From Portulaca oleracea (Eukaryota; Streptophyta; Magnoliopsida; Caryophyllales; Portulacaceae): a stretch of DNA of 64,000 nucleotides. Within the stretch, counting starts at the first letter, position 1; each line of letters starts with the position of its first letter. Shown here one piece after another: positions 26,037 to 36,570 of the stretch. The position numbers and the translations under genes are program-made. Where the stretch lies: positions 24,465,179-24,529,178 of the forward strand of contig CM055893.1 of NCBI GenBank assembly GCA_029582165.1. The letters run 5' to 3'. The notes under the pieces are model-generated. The model was not told the origin of the DNA. It saw only the letters and a program-made list of their open reading frames with translations, and ran no database searches.

Positions 26037-27637
26037 CCTTCGATAACAAAGGGTTACAACAATGTTAGTTATATACAAAAGTGCAAAAGACCCAAAATGG
26101 ATGGAGTTAGTTTGTACGAACCATCATTGACTCAAAAACGAAACAAAGAAACACGAAACGTAGACTCCTAAGACAAAAATCTAACAAAGAGGTAAGCTAA
26201 AACAATATGTACATCCTAGCAAACCAAACAAATCAAACTCAAAATCAACACTACTTAAAAACACTACAATGGTGAAGAACCAATTATATACAAATCACCA
26301 CCATGACTAAACTAAGCTAAAACTAAGCAAGAAACAAGTTAACTATACACAATGACTAAATTACTACCACCAAAACTCAATGTATATACATCCAACCAAG
26401 TATACACACTAATTCTTGAGACAAACCACACCAAATACACAACCAAACCAAACCCAAAGCATCGCAAATTAGTTCTTCAAACAATTCAACCAAAACTAAT
26501 TTGAACAATTCACACCAAAATAGCAATAAGGTTCGAATTAACCTAAGTAATTGAATTGGGCATCAACTAGATCAAATCAAACCAATTAAGCACAAGAAAC
26601 CCTAAATTCAAAAACCAAAATAAAGTATCTCAAAAATCAACAAATTAAACCAAGGAAAACTAAAAAGGAACAAGAATCATACCTTTTTACAAGAGAAACT
26701 GAGAATAAAGATGAGAGTGTGGAGTGTTTAGGGTTTGGGCAAGTGAAGGGCTGTGCTGGGCGTGAGGTGGGTGCTGTGCGTGCGCTGGGCACTGTGCGAA
26801 GTGCGGACGAGTGCTGGTGTGTGGCGTGCGTTGGTGTGGCGGCTGGTTAGGGCGAGCGACGAACGAGGGATGGGGACGAGGGTTGGTGGGTTGGCGAGTG
26901 ACGAGCGAGGGGAGAGGAAGGGGTGAGCGAATGGGACGAGCAGAATAGAAGGGGCACGGACCGAATCAGTTAAAGCAAGCAACAATTTTTTTTTTTAGGA
27001 AATTCGAGGGAGGCACGGACCGTGCTACCCTAGGCATGGACCGTGCCTCGTTACCGGAAAATTTTTTTTGGGCTGCTGGAGAGGCGCACGACTGGTGCCT
27101 CATCTGGCACTACCCGTGCCCCCTCCCCTTCATCTTGTAGGTCTTGAGATCGAACCCCACAACTCTCCCAACTCTCAATTATGCATTTTTTTCTTGAATT
27201 TCTCTTATTTTTCAATCAATCCTTCTCCACACAAACTCATTTATTTTTCAACTCTCTCACTTTTATGTTTCCACTCACTTTCAATCTCTTTTTATTATGT
27301 TTTTTTCTTCTTTTCTCTTTTCTTTCTTTCTTTTTCTTTTATTTCCCTAAAACTAATACCTCAAAAAGAAAAATAAAATAGAAACCCTAGAAAAATACTA
27401 GAAAAAGGAAAATAAAAAAGAGAAATGTCTAATAACCCTAGAAAAATCAAAATAATATTAAAGAAAAAGCCGAAAAATTCTAGAAAAATAGGGAAAAATC
27501 TAGTAAAATCAAAAAAAGAAGAAAAATGAGGAAAATTTTTAAGAAAATCCTAAAAAAAAGTGAAAATAAAATCTAAAAAGCTTGGGTTGCCTCCCAAGAA
27601 GCGCTTATTTAACGTCCTAAGCTTGACCAAGTACCTC
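26037..27637. other. A-rich spacer of the Athila-like element with CACGGACCGTG motifs
   Basis: Where pol is expected there is only A-rich low-complexity sequence (27340-27580), T-rich runs (27180-27350) and a G/C-richer patch at 26730-27130. That patch repeats the LTR motif CACGGACCGTG at about 27014 and, with changes, near 26954, 27037 and 27110. CTTGGGAGGCAACCCAAG, a motif I associate with Athila elements, lies at about 27581-27598 on minus. Confidence 0.65.
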
Positions 27638-29599
27638 TCAACCGGGCGAATAGTCCATAACTCCATAGCCAAGGGCTTTAGGAGCTCCATCTTGTAAAGT
27701 ACCTTCAAACGTCTTCAAATTGACCCTACAGTTTGGGTCAAACCCATCACCTCCTTCAAAAATGGAGGGATCTCCATCATCAAACCTGAAAATCTGATCC
27801 CATGTATCCTTGTTAATAGCATAAGGCACGTTCTTGATGATGTTAGGTGGGAGCAAAATTTCTTTTATTCCCACCCTAGCATCGCCAAGTTCATGGCCTT
27901 TATCAATAAATAAACCACAAGAATTCGCAACAAAATGGTCACGAGATTTCTCAAGCTTTTCACTCTCCACTACATGCACATAATCATCTTTCTTTTCACC
28001 AATCAAACCATCAACATTCTTATCCTTCTCACCAAACACATCAACACCAAAGCAAGGGGAAACGTCACGTGGCAAAACATCACGGAATAAATCAAACTCA
28101 AGTTCATGTTCCCCTATCCTAAACTTCATCTTTCCACATTGTACATCTATGACACACCCTACGGTAGCAAGAAAAGGTCTCCCCAAAATGATTTGGGTAC
28201 GGGAATCTTCGGGCATATCAAGGATGACGAAATCAATCGGCACATAGCAATCACCCACCTTAGGGGGAAAATCCTCCAAAATACCCTTAGGGTACTTGAT
28301 AGAACGATCCGCCATTTGCAATGACATGGTAGTTGGTCTCAACTCTCCTAGGTTCAACCGTTCATACAAAGAATAGGGCATTAAGCTTACACTAGAACCC
28401 ACATCACACAAAGCTCGATCAACGGTTAAGCTACCTAGGCCACATGGAATACTAAAGCTTCCCGGGTCCTTAAGCTTAGGAGTAAGCTTGTTAAGAACCA
28501 AAGAACTACATTCTTCAGTCAAAGCAACTTCCTCAATTTCATCAATTTTCCTCTTTTTAGAGAGGATTTCTTTCAAAAACTTTGCATACAAAGGCATTTG
28601 AGATAAAACATCCAAAAACGACACATTCACATTCAATTGCTTTAACATATTAAAGAACTTGCCGAATTTTGCATCAAATTTAGCCTTAACATATCTTTGA
28701 GGAAAGGGTAACGGTGGTTTGTAAACTCTAGGTGGAGATGAAGGTCGGGTTTCGGTGTTCTCTTTTGAATGCTCACTCTCAAGGTCTTTCTCTCTTTGAA
28801 AACCAACAACATTCTCACTAGGCCTCTCAACCTCTTTCTCAACCACAACTCCCCCATGCTTGGCATTTGGCACGCTAGGTCCCTCATATTGTGTCCCACT
28901 CCTCAAAACAATGGCATTACATTGTTCCTTAGGGTTAGGTTCGGGCTTTCCGGGAAGCATTCCCGGAGGGGTAGTGGAGGTACCAGCTTGAATGGAAATT
29001 TGATTCTCAAGCATTTGAGTGTGGGTGCTCATAAGGTCAACTTTAGTAGCTAAGGCCTTAATCACCTCATCTTGTCTTTGTTGATGCTTAAGTTTCCGTT
29101 GTTGATGATATTGTTGAGACAACATCAAAGCTTGTATCATAGCCTCTAGGTTAGGCTTTTGGGGAGCTTGTGGTGGAGGTGCTTGGGGTTGTCTTTGTCT
29201 TTGGGGTTGACCCATTTGGTTATTATTCCGGTAAGAAAAGTTCGGGTGGAACCTAAAACCGGGATTGTAAGTATTGGAAAAAGGGTCAAAGTTTTGCCTA
29301 TGAGAAGGGTTACCAACATAGTTAACCACTTCGGTCGATTCATTGCTAACCAACCCACTAGGACAATTCAAGGTCTCATGCTCATATGATTGACACGACG
29401 CACATGGTTGGGGAGGGGTATCATTCACATTCAACAAATCCATCTTCTTAGTCATGGCATCCAACTTAGCATTCAACATAGAAATAGCATCAACTTCATA
29501 CTTACCTCCCGTCCTCTTGGAACGGGGCTTTGACCACTGGTAGCTATTGATCGCCATCTCCTCAATCAAAGTTTGGAGTTCCGCCACTGTCTTGGACAT
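27638..29599 (-). pseudogene. Athila-like gag C-terminus with zinc knuckle and aspartic protease
   Basis: A 653-codon frame on the minus strand. Near its start is a CCHC knuckle, CASCQSYEHETLNC (about 29370-29412), followed by a Gln/Pro-rich region and a retropepsin-like domain with ALCDVGSSVSLMP (catalytic site about 28375-28420) and IILGRPFLATVGCVIDV. The catalytic DSG/DLG triad reads DVG here, so activity is uncertain. It is out of frame with the upstream gag core, probably through small indels near 29610-29665. The frame itself is long and open, consistent with a young element. Confidence 0.85.
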
Positions 29600-29633
29600 G
29601 ATGTTGCCTCCCGCCGCGCCAAGATGTTGGCCC

Positions 29634-30191
29634 TCAAGTTGTCATCCACCCCGTTGTAGAAGGCTTAGACGGGACCCATGGTTCTAAACCATGGTGGGGG
29701 CATTGACGTAAGAGGTCCTTGAACCTCTCCCACGCTTCATAGAGGGACTCATCCGGCTCTTGGACAAATGTTGAGATTTGATTCCGGAGGCTCGTCAACT
29801 TGCTAGGAGGAAAGTACTTCGCCAAGAATAGGCTAGCAAGTTGGTCAAAAGTGGTGATGGCAGAGCTTGATGGAAGAGCGTCCAACCACTCCCAAGCCTT
29901 CCCTTCAAGTGAGAAGGGAAACAATCGCAGCTTGATTGCATCGGGCGTTGCACCATTTGCCTTAAAGGTCTCACATGCTTGGTTGAATAGGCGAAGGTGC
30001 CGGTTGGGATCTTCATTGGGGAGGCCATGGAATGGGTTGGCCTTCACCAAATTGATAAGTGAACTCCTCAGCTCGAAATCGTCAGAGGCCACTCTTGGAG
30101 GATTAATGGCGGAGGGTTGATTTGTGACATTTGGCATCACATAGGAGCCAAGCGTGATTCTAGGCTCTCCACTGCCGCCACCACCGGACAT
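29634..30191 (-). pseudogene. Athila-like gag core
   Basis: Retrotrans_gag-type capsid domain on minus, starting at 30191: ANPFHGLPNEDPNRHLRLF, AIKLRLFPFSLEGKAWEWL, LAKYFPPSKLTSLRNQI and ESLYEAWERFKDLLRQCPHH are conserved blocks of Athila/Tat gag. It runs out of frame near 29665, before the zinc-knuckle frame. Confidence 0.88.
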
Positions 30192-30433
30192 GGTGTTCTT
30201 TCGCTTGGAGTTCTCTTCTTGTCTTCTCCGGACGTGCTCTAACTTTTGCTTCTTTCACCGGGAGCGAAAGGTTCTTTCGATTTCAGGATCAAGCTCAAAG
30301 AGTGGAGCTTTTTGCATGCACGTAGAGTAAACCTCGCAAGACAATAACAAAAACACCAAGGAAAATCAAAACAGAAAATAAAAGACTTAGGCAACCTTAG
30401 GGTATTCGTTCAGTGGCTGGCTAGGGACAAAGT

Positions 30434-30450
30434 CCCCGGCAACGGCGCCA
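30434..30450 (-). other. Primer-binding site of the Athila-like element
   Basis: The minus strand reads TGGCGCCGTTGCCGGGG six bases after the end of the 5' LTR (30457-31895). This primer-site sequence is typical of Athila-type Gypsy elements. Confidence 0.88.
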
Positions 30451-30456
30451 AAAACT

Positions 30457-31895
30457 TGATAGGCCGCAAGTGCACGGGTGAAATTGTAGCATAAATCAAG
30501 GTCGTTCCCACCGGGACTTTTCCTTTCAACGCACTGAACTAGCCTCCTAATTGATCGCTAAGTTGATCCGTTTTTGGTTTGAAATAACTAATTCTAAATC
30601 TAATCACAATCAAAAACTAAACAAAAGGTTATTCACACAAACTTTTCGAATTTAATCAAGGTAAAAAGGCGTTCAGGGGACGAAACCTAAGTCGAATAAC
30701 GAATCAACGATGTGGATTGAACTTTCATTTCATTAATTTGCACAATAAAGGTTCGATAATCGCATAGAATACTTCGCAATGAGATTTTGCCACTAGAGCG
30801 AATTGCCAAGACTAACCAAGCACCTACTTTCGTGGTTATTTCGATTTAGTCAAGGTTAAAGATCAAATCATCTCAAGAACCCTAATTAAAACTTCTATGT
30901 CTAGATAATTTTAACTAGTTCAATCTAGGTTTTCGGGTAATCAAACTTCTCCTTTCGGTACTTCAATCAACAACCTATTAACATGCAATTGGTGATCATG
31001 CAAAAGCAATAACAATTCAATTCAAAGACCAAATAGATTGAAACAAACTAAATTCATGATAATTCAATCCAACAAAGTCAATTCATCAAGCAACTTCAAA
31101 GGTTCATCCCTAAACTAAAAAGAACTACTCACAATTCATGTTTAAAACTACAAAGCAAATGAAATCTATTCTAGAAAGCATATGAAAATCTATGAGAGAA
31201 TGAGAAACAAACCCAAGTGAAGAACAAACTTGCTAGGGATCAACGATGGAGGACTTTTGCTCCTCCACTTCAAAGTATGTTCGAGTTGCTCTTCAATCTT
31301 CAATCTACTCTCAATCTTCAATCATGGAATGGAATGGAATATGGATGATGAATGATATGATTAAGGCATGAAATGGATGACGGTGGATGATTCTTCTTTC
31401 TACTCGGCCGAAAATCCGCATAATATAGGCAAACATCACTTCAAAACCGCCGAAAATGAAAAGACAGGAGAGACACGGACCGTGCCAGGGTAAGCACGGA
31501 CCGTGCCCCATGTGACACGATCACACTTCGTGACACGGACCGTGTCAGCTCACTGCTCATATTATCTCACTCTCTAGCCATAGACACGACCCGTGCTCTT
31601 CCTGGGGGCACCCGTGTCACTGCTTTTTCGAGCCTAGGAGTACTTTGGGCCATTGTTTGGGCCTTGGGTGATCCAACACCTCACTTCTTGGTCCTTTAAA
31701 CTCATAACTTGGATCTACACTTGCTTTTTGGGCTCGGTTTACATCGATTCTTCACAAATTCCCTACAAAACTCACCAAACTCCAAACCAAGTGTAATATG
31801 GGAAATTCGGGTATACAATAACACAATCAAATCAAATATTTCCCAAATTCCAATCAAAACAACCAAATATTCATATATACAAGAAGCACTTATCA
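30457..31895 (-). repeat. 5' LTR of the Athila-like element
   Basis: 1,439 bp, nearly identical to 21410-22852. The clearest difference is at about 31515-31535, where the third CACGGACCGTG copy of the other LTR is replaced by an unrelated short block. Confidence 0.94.
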
Positions 31896-33477
31896 CTCCT
31901 CATTTGTTTCTCATATAGAACCTAAGAATCATCAACATGCACTAAGTGACCCAAGCTGGATTATAGCTATGCAAGAAGAATTAAGTCAATTTGAAAGAAA
32001 CCAAGTATGGACTTTAACTCCCCGACCTCAAAATCATCCTGTAATTGGTACTAAATGGGTCTTTAGAAATAAATTAGATGAAAACGGAAATGTAGTAAGA
32101 AATAAAGCAAGATTAGTTGCTAAAGGGTATAATCAAGAGGAAGGTATTGACTTTGATGAAACTTTTGCTCCGGTTGCTAGATTAGAAACTATTCGTATCC
32201 TTCTTGCCTTTGCCGCCTATATGAATATTAAACTTTACCAAATGGATGTGAAATGTGCCTTTTTAAATGGATATTTACAAGAAGAGGTATATGTAGAACA
32301 ACCCCCCGGGTTTGAAAATCCTAATTTTCCTAATTATGTGTATAAATTGCAAAAAGCACTTTATGGATTAAAACAAGCCCCAAGAGCTTGGTATGAACGT
32401 TTAAGCAAATTCTTATTGGAAAATGGTTTTCAAAGAGGTCAAATAGATAAAACCTTATTTACTAAGATCAAAGGAAAGGACTTTATAATATTGCAAATTT
32501 ATGTTGATGACATATTATTTGGTGCGACTAACAATGCTCTTTGTGAAGAATTTGCCTCCCTTATGAGTAAAGAATTTGAGATGAGTATGATGGGAGAACT
32601 TACATTCTTTCTTGGTCTCCAAATCAAACAATACAAAGATGGAATTTTTATTAGCCAAGGTAAGTATGTTTCCGAGCTATTAAAGAAATATAAATTGGAT
32701 CAAGTAAAACTTGCTAAGACACCTATGGCCACAAATGAAAGATTAGATCTTGATAAAGAAGGCAAAAATGTTGATGAAAAATCATATCGAGGCATGATAG
32801 GCTCCTTGCTTTATCTTACCGCAAGTCGTCCCGACATCATGTTTAGTGTCTGTCTATGTGGTAGATTTCAATCATGTCCCAAAGAATCCCACCTTACATG
32901 CGTTAAAAGAATCTTTCGCTACCTTGCCGGTACGAAAAATCTTGGTCTTTGGTATCCCCGAGGGGGAGATTTTGCCTTGGTTGGATACACTGACGCGGAT
33001 TATGCAGGATATAAAGTAGACAGGAAAAGTACATCAGGGACTTGCCAATTTCTTGGACAATGCCTAATATCATGGCACTCGAAAAAGCAAAATTCTGTAG
33101 CTCTATCCACCGCGGAAGCCGAATACATCGCCGCCGGCGCATGTTGTGCACAACTCTTGTGGATAAGACAACAACTTCGTGACTTAGGTATGAACTTCAA
33201 TAATGTCCCCATTAAGTGTGACAATAAGAGTGCAATCAACATAACCAAGAATCCGGTTCAACATTCTCGAACTAAACATATCGAGGTACGTCATCATTTC
33301 ATTCGGGATCATGTTGAAAAAGGTCATGTCACTCTTGAATTTGTTCCAACAGATTTTCAATTAGCGGACATTTTTACTAAACCTCTTGGTGAAGATCGAT
33401 TTAATTTTATTCGCCAAGAACTTGGCATGATAAACATGGATGCATTTGTTGAGGGGGAGCCTTCCCTTAATTTTTAA
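31896..33477 (+). pseudogene. Copia pol, second part: reverse transcriptase and RNase H
   Basis: Continues Copia pol after the nested element and is open from 31903 to the stop at 33475-33477. The Copia RT (RVT_2) has [52 protein letters not shown] and the catalytic YVDDILFG. RNase H has [19 protein letters not shown] and CDNKSAI, and the conserved ADIFTKPL closes the protein. This part shows no stop or frameshift over more than 500 codons. It is a pseudogene only because it is cut from protease and integrase by 10.5 kb. Confidence 0.95.
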
Positions 33478-34276
33478 TACATTGGATATATTATTCTTTA
33501 ATTTTTTTATTTCTTTCCTAATGTTAAATCTTGACAAATTAATTGTCATGATTTCTCATATGGATTGTTATGTATAAAAAATTTTGAGCGCTTGAGTTGG
33601 AGTTAATTAATCAATAATTCTCTCCTACTCAAATTCATGGGAATTATCTTGTATAAAAATTTCTTTTTCATAGCTCTTTTACCATTTTTATTGGTACGTG
33701 TAGTGTGCAACATGGCTGAAAGTATACTATACTTGCAACTTATTATTTTTAATCTTATTTCCTATTTATACGTGTATCATATCTTTTTTTTTTAAATTCA
33801 AAATCTTCCTTCTTTTTTTTGGGGATTCTTTTATTTTCCTCCAATATTTTTTTATTTGATCTCATTTTTTTTGGTACGTACAATCACAAATTAAACTTTT
33901 GATCCTCTTTTCCTTGTACGTGCATGTATAATATCCTTTTAATTGCTTGATCTTCCTTTTTGTAAAAATCTTGATACGTATTCAAAATCCTCCCTCTTTC
34001 TTTTCTTGGAGAATTCCTTTGTTGATATACAATCTTCTAATTTATTCTATCTTCCTCACTTCCCTTTTCTACTAAACTATTCTTTCCCTTGTTTTAGCAA
34101 TCACATTGATTCATTTTTTATTATCTTTTCTCTTTGATTTTTTTTCCTTAGTTCAACCTACAACAACATATTTATAACCCCCTACCTTCCTCCTTTGAAT
34201 CATCTTGATTCATTCCTTTTCAATTGTGACTCCCTTCATCTTCTTCCACCACATATATTCCCTCTTCCACTTCCTC
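33478..34276 (+). other. Spacer between Copia pol and the downstream ORF
   Basis: T-rich non-coding sequence inside the Copia element. CTTGTACGTGCATG and similar TACGTG-containing motifs recur (33690, 33770, 33871, 33914). Nothing else is recognised. Confidence 0.6.
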
Positions 34277-34663
34277 ATGGAGTCCAGCAAGAAACATCCT
34301 ATGACACCCCCTTCCTCTCCAAACACCTCAAAAAAACGCACGGTGCGTATGTCTGTGAAATCCTCTTCCACTCAACCCATATACAATCGTGTCAATCGTA
34401 TGGAGGACAAGCTAAATAAACTTCAAGAATCCCTAGATGGGATTATACACAATCAAGCGCTCATAATGAACAACATTTCAGACCTCAAAGATCTTGTAAG
34501 CAAAGAATCTATCCACATCCACTCCAAAGTCAATGACTTAATAGGTGTTGCATGCGTTACACAAAAGTGTGCCCTCAAAGTCATACCCCTAACAAATGAA
34601 GACAAAAAAGCGGTGGCCGAGCACACTATCCGCCTTGTGACCAAGCCACCCCGTACCCATTAA
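34277..34663 (+). CDS. Small extra ORF of the Copia element (Sirevirus env-like position)
   Basis: An open frame of 128 codons between pol and the 3' LTR. The N-terminus is Ser/Pro/Lys-rich; the centre (about residues 38-85) has regular hydrophobic spacing suggesting a coiled coil. I see no signal peptide and no membrane segment. Sireviruses often have an extra, so-called env-like ORF at this position, but nothing in the sequence shows envelope function, and it may be a nucleic-acid-binding or structural protein. The ATG at 34277 was chosen because it follows the T-rich leader; the frame also opens at 34205. Confidence 0.5.
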   Translation: MESSKKHPMTPPSSPNTSKKRTVRMSVKSSSTQPIYNRVNRMEDKLNKLQESLDGIIHNQALIMNNISDLKDLVSKESIHIHSKVNDLIGVACVTQKCALKVIPLTNEDKKAVAEHTIRLVTKPPRTH

Positions 34664-34868
34664 AGTTCTCTGTCATTCTTCAATTCCTATATTTCCTTTT
34701 CGTTTTAATAAGCTTTTTCTAGTTCTTTTTAAAACTTACTCCCATGTGCGCTCGAACATTTTACTATTTACTCTATGCATCTACTATTGAATAAAAGGAC
34801 TTGATTATATCTACTTTCGGTTATTTCATATCTCTTTTCTTTTATATATATCTTTTTGATGCAATACA

Positions 34869-34942
34869 AAAAGGGGGAGAAAAATATACATATCTAAAGG
34901 GAAAAACAATAGGGTTTTGTCTCACATCAAAAAGGGGGAGAT
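34869..34942 (+). other. Repeated polypurine tracts before the 3' LTR
   Basis: AAAAAGGGGGAGA occurs at about 34869-34881 and again at 34930-34942, directly against the 3' LTR, with GGGAAAAACAATAGGG between them. The tract next to the LTR is the plus-strand primer. Repeated polypurine tracts here are a known Sirevirus feature. Confidence 0.82.
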
Positions 34943-36045
34943 TGTTGAGTTACGTTTAATTAGTATTATTTTGATGCAAGACAAAAAGCATAATTTAAAT
35001 ATGGATCATAGTGAATATCAAAGTTAAAAGAATTTTGAGTCACATATAAATAATTGATGCTCTTAAAATCAATTACTATTATAGATATTAATTTATTTAA
35101 CTACTTAATTAGTGGAAAAATTGATCATATTATTTGTGAAAGATATGTGAAGATCATTTATGTATGTATAGAATAAATTGCATGCGTGGAATGTTTTAGA
35201 TGGATCACACATATCATATTATTTATTCTCCCTTTCAAAATTAACAATGCCCAATAAAACCATGAAGATATGGATGAGATTTGCAAATCATGTGATTTTC
35301 CATACATTTATTACCTAATTCAAAATATATGCCCTATCTTGTGAGTTGTTGCAGAGAAAAAGGAATGACAAATTTGAATCATATTCTATCCTTCATGAAG
35401 CAAGATAGCCACGGCAATATCATGCATAATTATATATGATCAAGACAATCACATGATGATTATGCATATCATCATTTTCCATGGTTCACGAGATAAACAT
35501 GAGCACAAGAATATCAATACTTGCCTTTAGCTTATTTCATTCAATCCTAATATTTCATGGCAAGTTCAAGTATAAATACAAGGAGTCTTGATCGTTGAAG
35601 GCGACAAGAAACAAGACAAGCATACTACTCACTTGAGCGTTATTTCATACTATTGTTTGTGAGATCACCAAAGAATTATTGTATTACATTTCTACTTTCT
35701 ATTTGAGCCAAGAGTATTAGGGTGAGGACTAGGAGTTGAGAGGAAGACTCCTCCCACACTTAATTGAGAGGTGATATTAAGTGGTGGGTTAGATCTTGAG
35801 AGTAGAGGAGGATCTAAGATTGTCTACGGTTCATCCTAATAAGAGCTCGAGATTCAATCCTAGAGTTGGAGAACTCTAGGCGGTGACGTACTCTATTGGG
35901 AGGAACATCGTTAACAACCACCGTGTCATTTATCATTTATTTTCCGCAATTTAATTTCACATTTAAATTTACGCATCTTATTTTAATTAAATTTTTTGTT
36001 TGTAATTACCCTATTCACCCCCCTCTAGGGTAATCTTATTTTTCA
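34943..36045 (+). repeat. 3' LTR of the Copia element
   Basis: 1,103 bp, equal in length to 16907-18009 and differing at about 13 positions by eye. It is followed by the ATATC target duplication. Confidence 0.95.
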
Positions 36046-36570
36046 ATATCAAATATGAACTAGGTATATATTTGATGATAATTCACATGTTCAGGATGGA
36101 TTTTTAATCTTTTATAAAAACGTATCATTGATTGTCATCCATGAATGTCGTTTTGCAATGAACATTGACTTTTATTATCAACGGTCAACATATGTTGCAC
36201 AATATATATTTGGGACAAAAAATGGTGTCGTGATAGGTTGAGCTATATATGCTTCTTTTGACTTATGATAAGTATTTCTCATTAGTATCCAACATTGTCT
36301 AGTATAGGTAAGCACTGATTAGTACTGTTCATCATTGATCAACAATATTCAACTCTATTCAACAAAGTTCAACACTGATCAACACACATAACATATTTTA
36401 CATATTTGATTAATAGAGAGTTACGTTACACAAAATACATAAAGTACAATCACACATAAACGATGATAAAAATAATGTCATCTTTTCTAATCTTTCTTCT
36501 TGTAGAGGCAATGAAGAATATAATATTATAATTTTTTTACATTTTTAATTATTTGCATATTTTTGCAAGG
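36046..36570. other. AT-rich spacer, nothing recognised
   Basis: A unique-looking spacer with short repeats of the type GATCAACA/TTCAACAC (36310-36385). No gene or bounded element is seen. Confidence 0.55.

Larger units (their letters stand above)
21410..31895 (-). mobile_element. Athila-like Gypsy element lacking RT and integrase, nested in Copia pol
   Basis: A complete 10,486-bp insertion on the minus strand with 1.44-kb LTRs and the target duplication CTCCT (21405-21409, 31896-31900). On the minus strand it reads: 5' LTR, primer site, gag, zinc knuckle and aspartic protease, A-rich spacer, ATHILA ORF, spacer, polypurine tract, 3' LTR. No reverse transcriptase, RNase H or integrase motif is present, so it is non-autonomous. 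The LTRs differ by about nine single changes and one short block by eye (about 0.6%), fewer than the host Copia LTRs, which fits its later arrival. Confidence 0.95.
16907..36045 (+). mobile_element. Complete Sirevirus-type Copia retrotransposon with nested Gypsy element
   Basis: Bounded by 1,103-bp LTRs (16907-18009, 34943-36045) and by the target duplication ATATC (16902-16906, 36046-36050). It carries a tRNA-Met-type primer site, gag with two zinc motifs, protease, integrase, reverse transcriptase and RNase H, an extra coding frame downstream of pol, and repeated polypurine tracts before the 3' LTR. The extra frame, repeated polypurine tracts and long LTRs are features of Sireviruses. Without the nested Athila-like element (21410-31895) and its duplication it is about 8.65 kb. 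The LTRs differ at roughly 13 positions by eye (about 1.2%). Gag and pol carry stops and frameshifts. Confidence 0.96.

Noticed and set aside
26728..26985. 85-codon frame in a GC-richer patch
   Set aside because: It is Ser/Thr/His/Pro-rich with simple GTGCG-type repeats behind it and lies in the Athila spacer; no domain.
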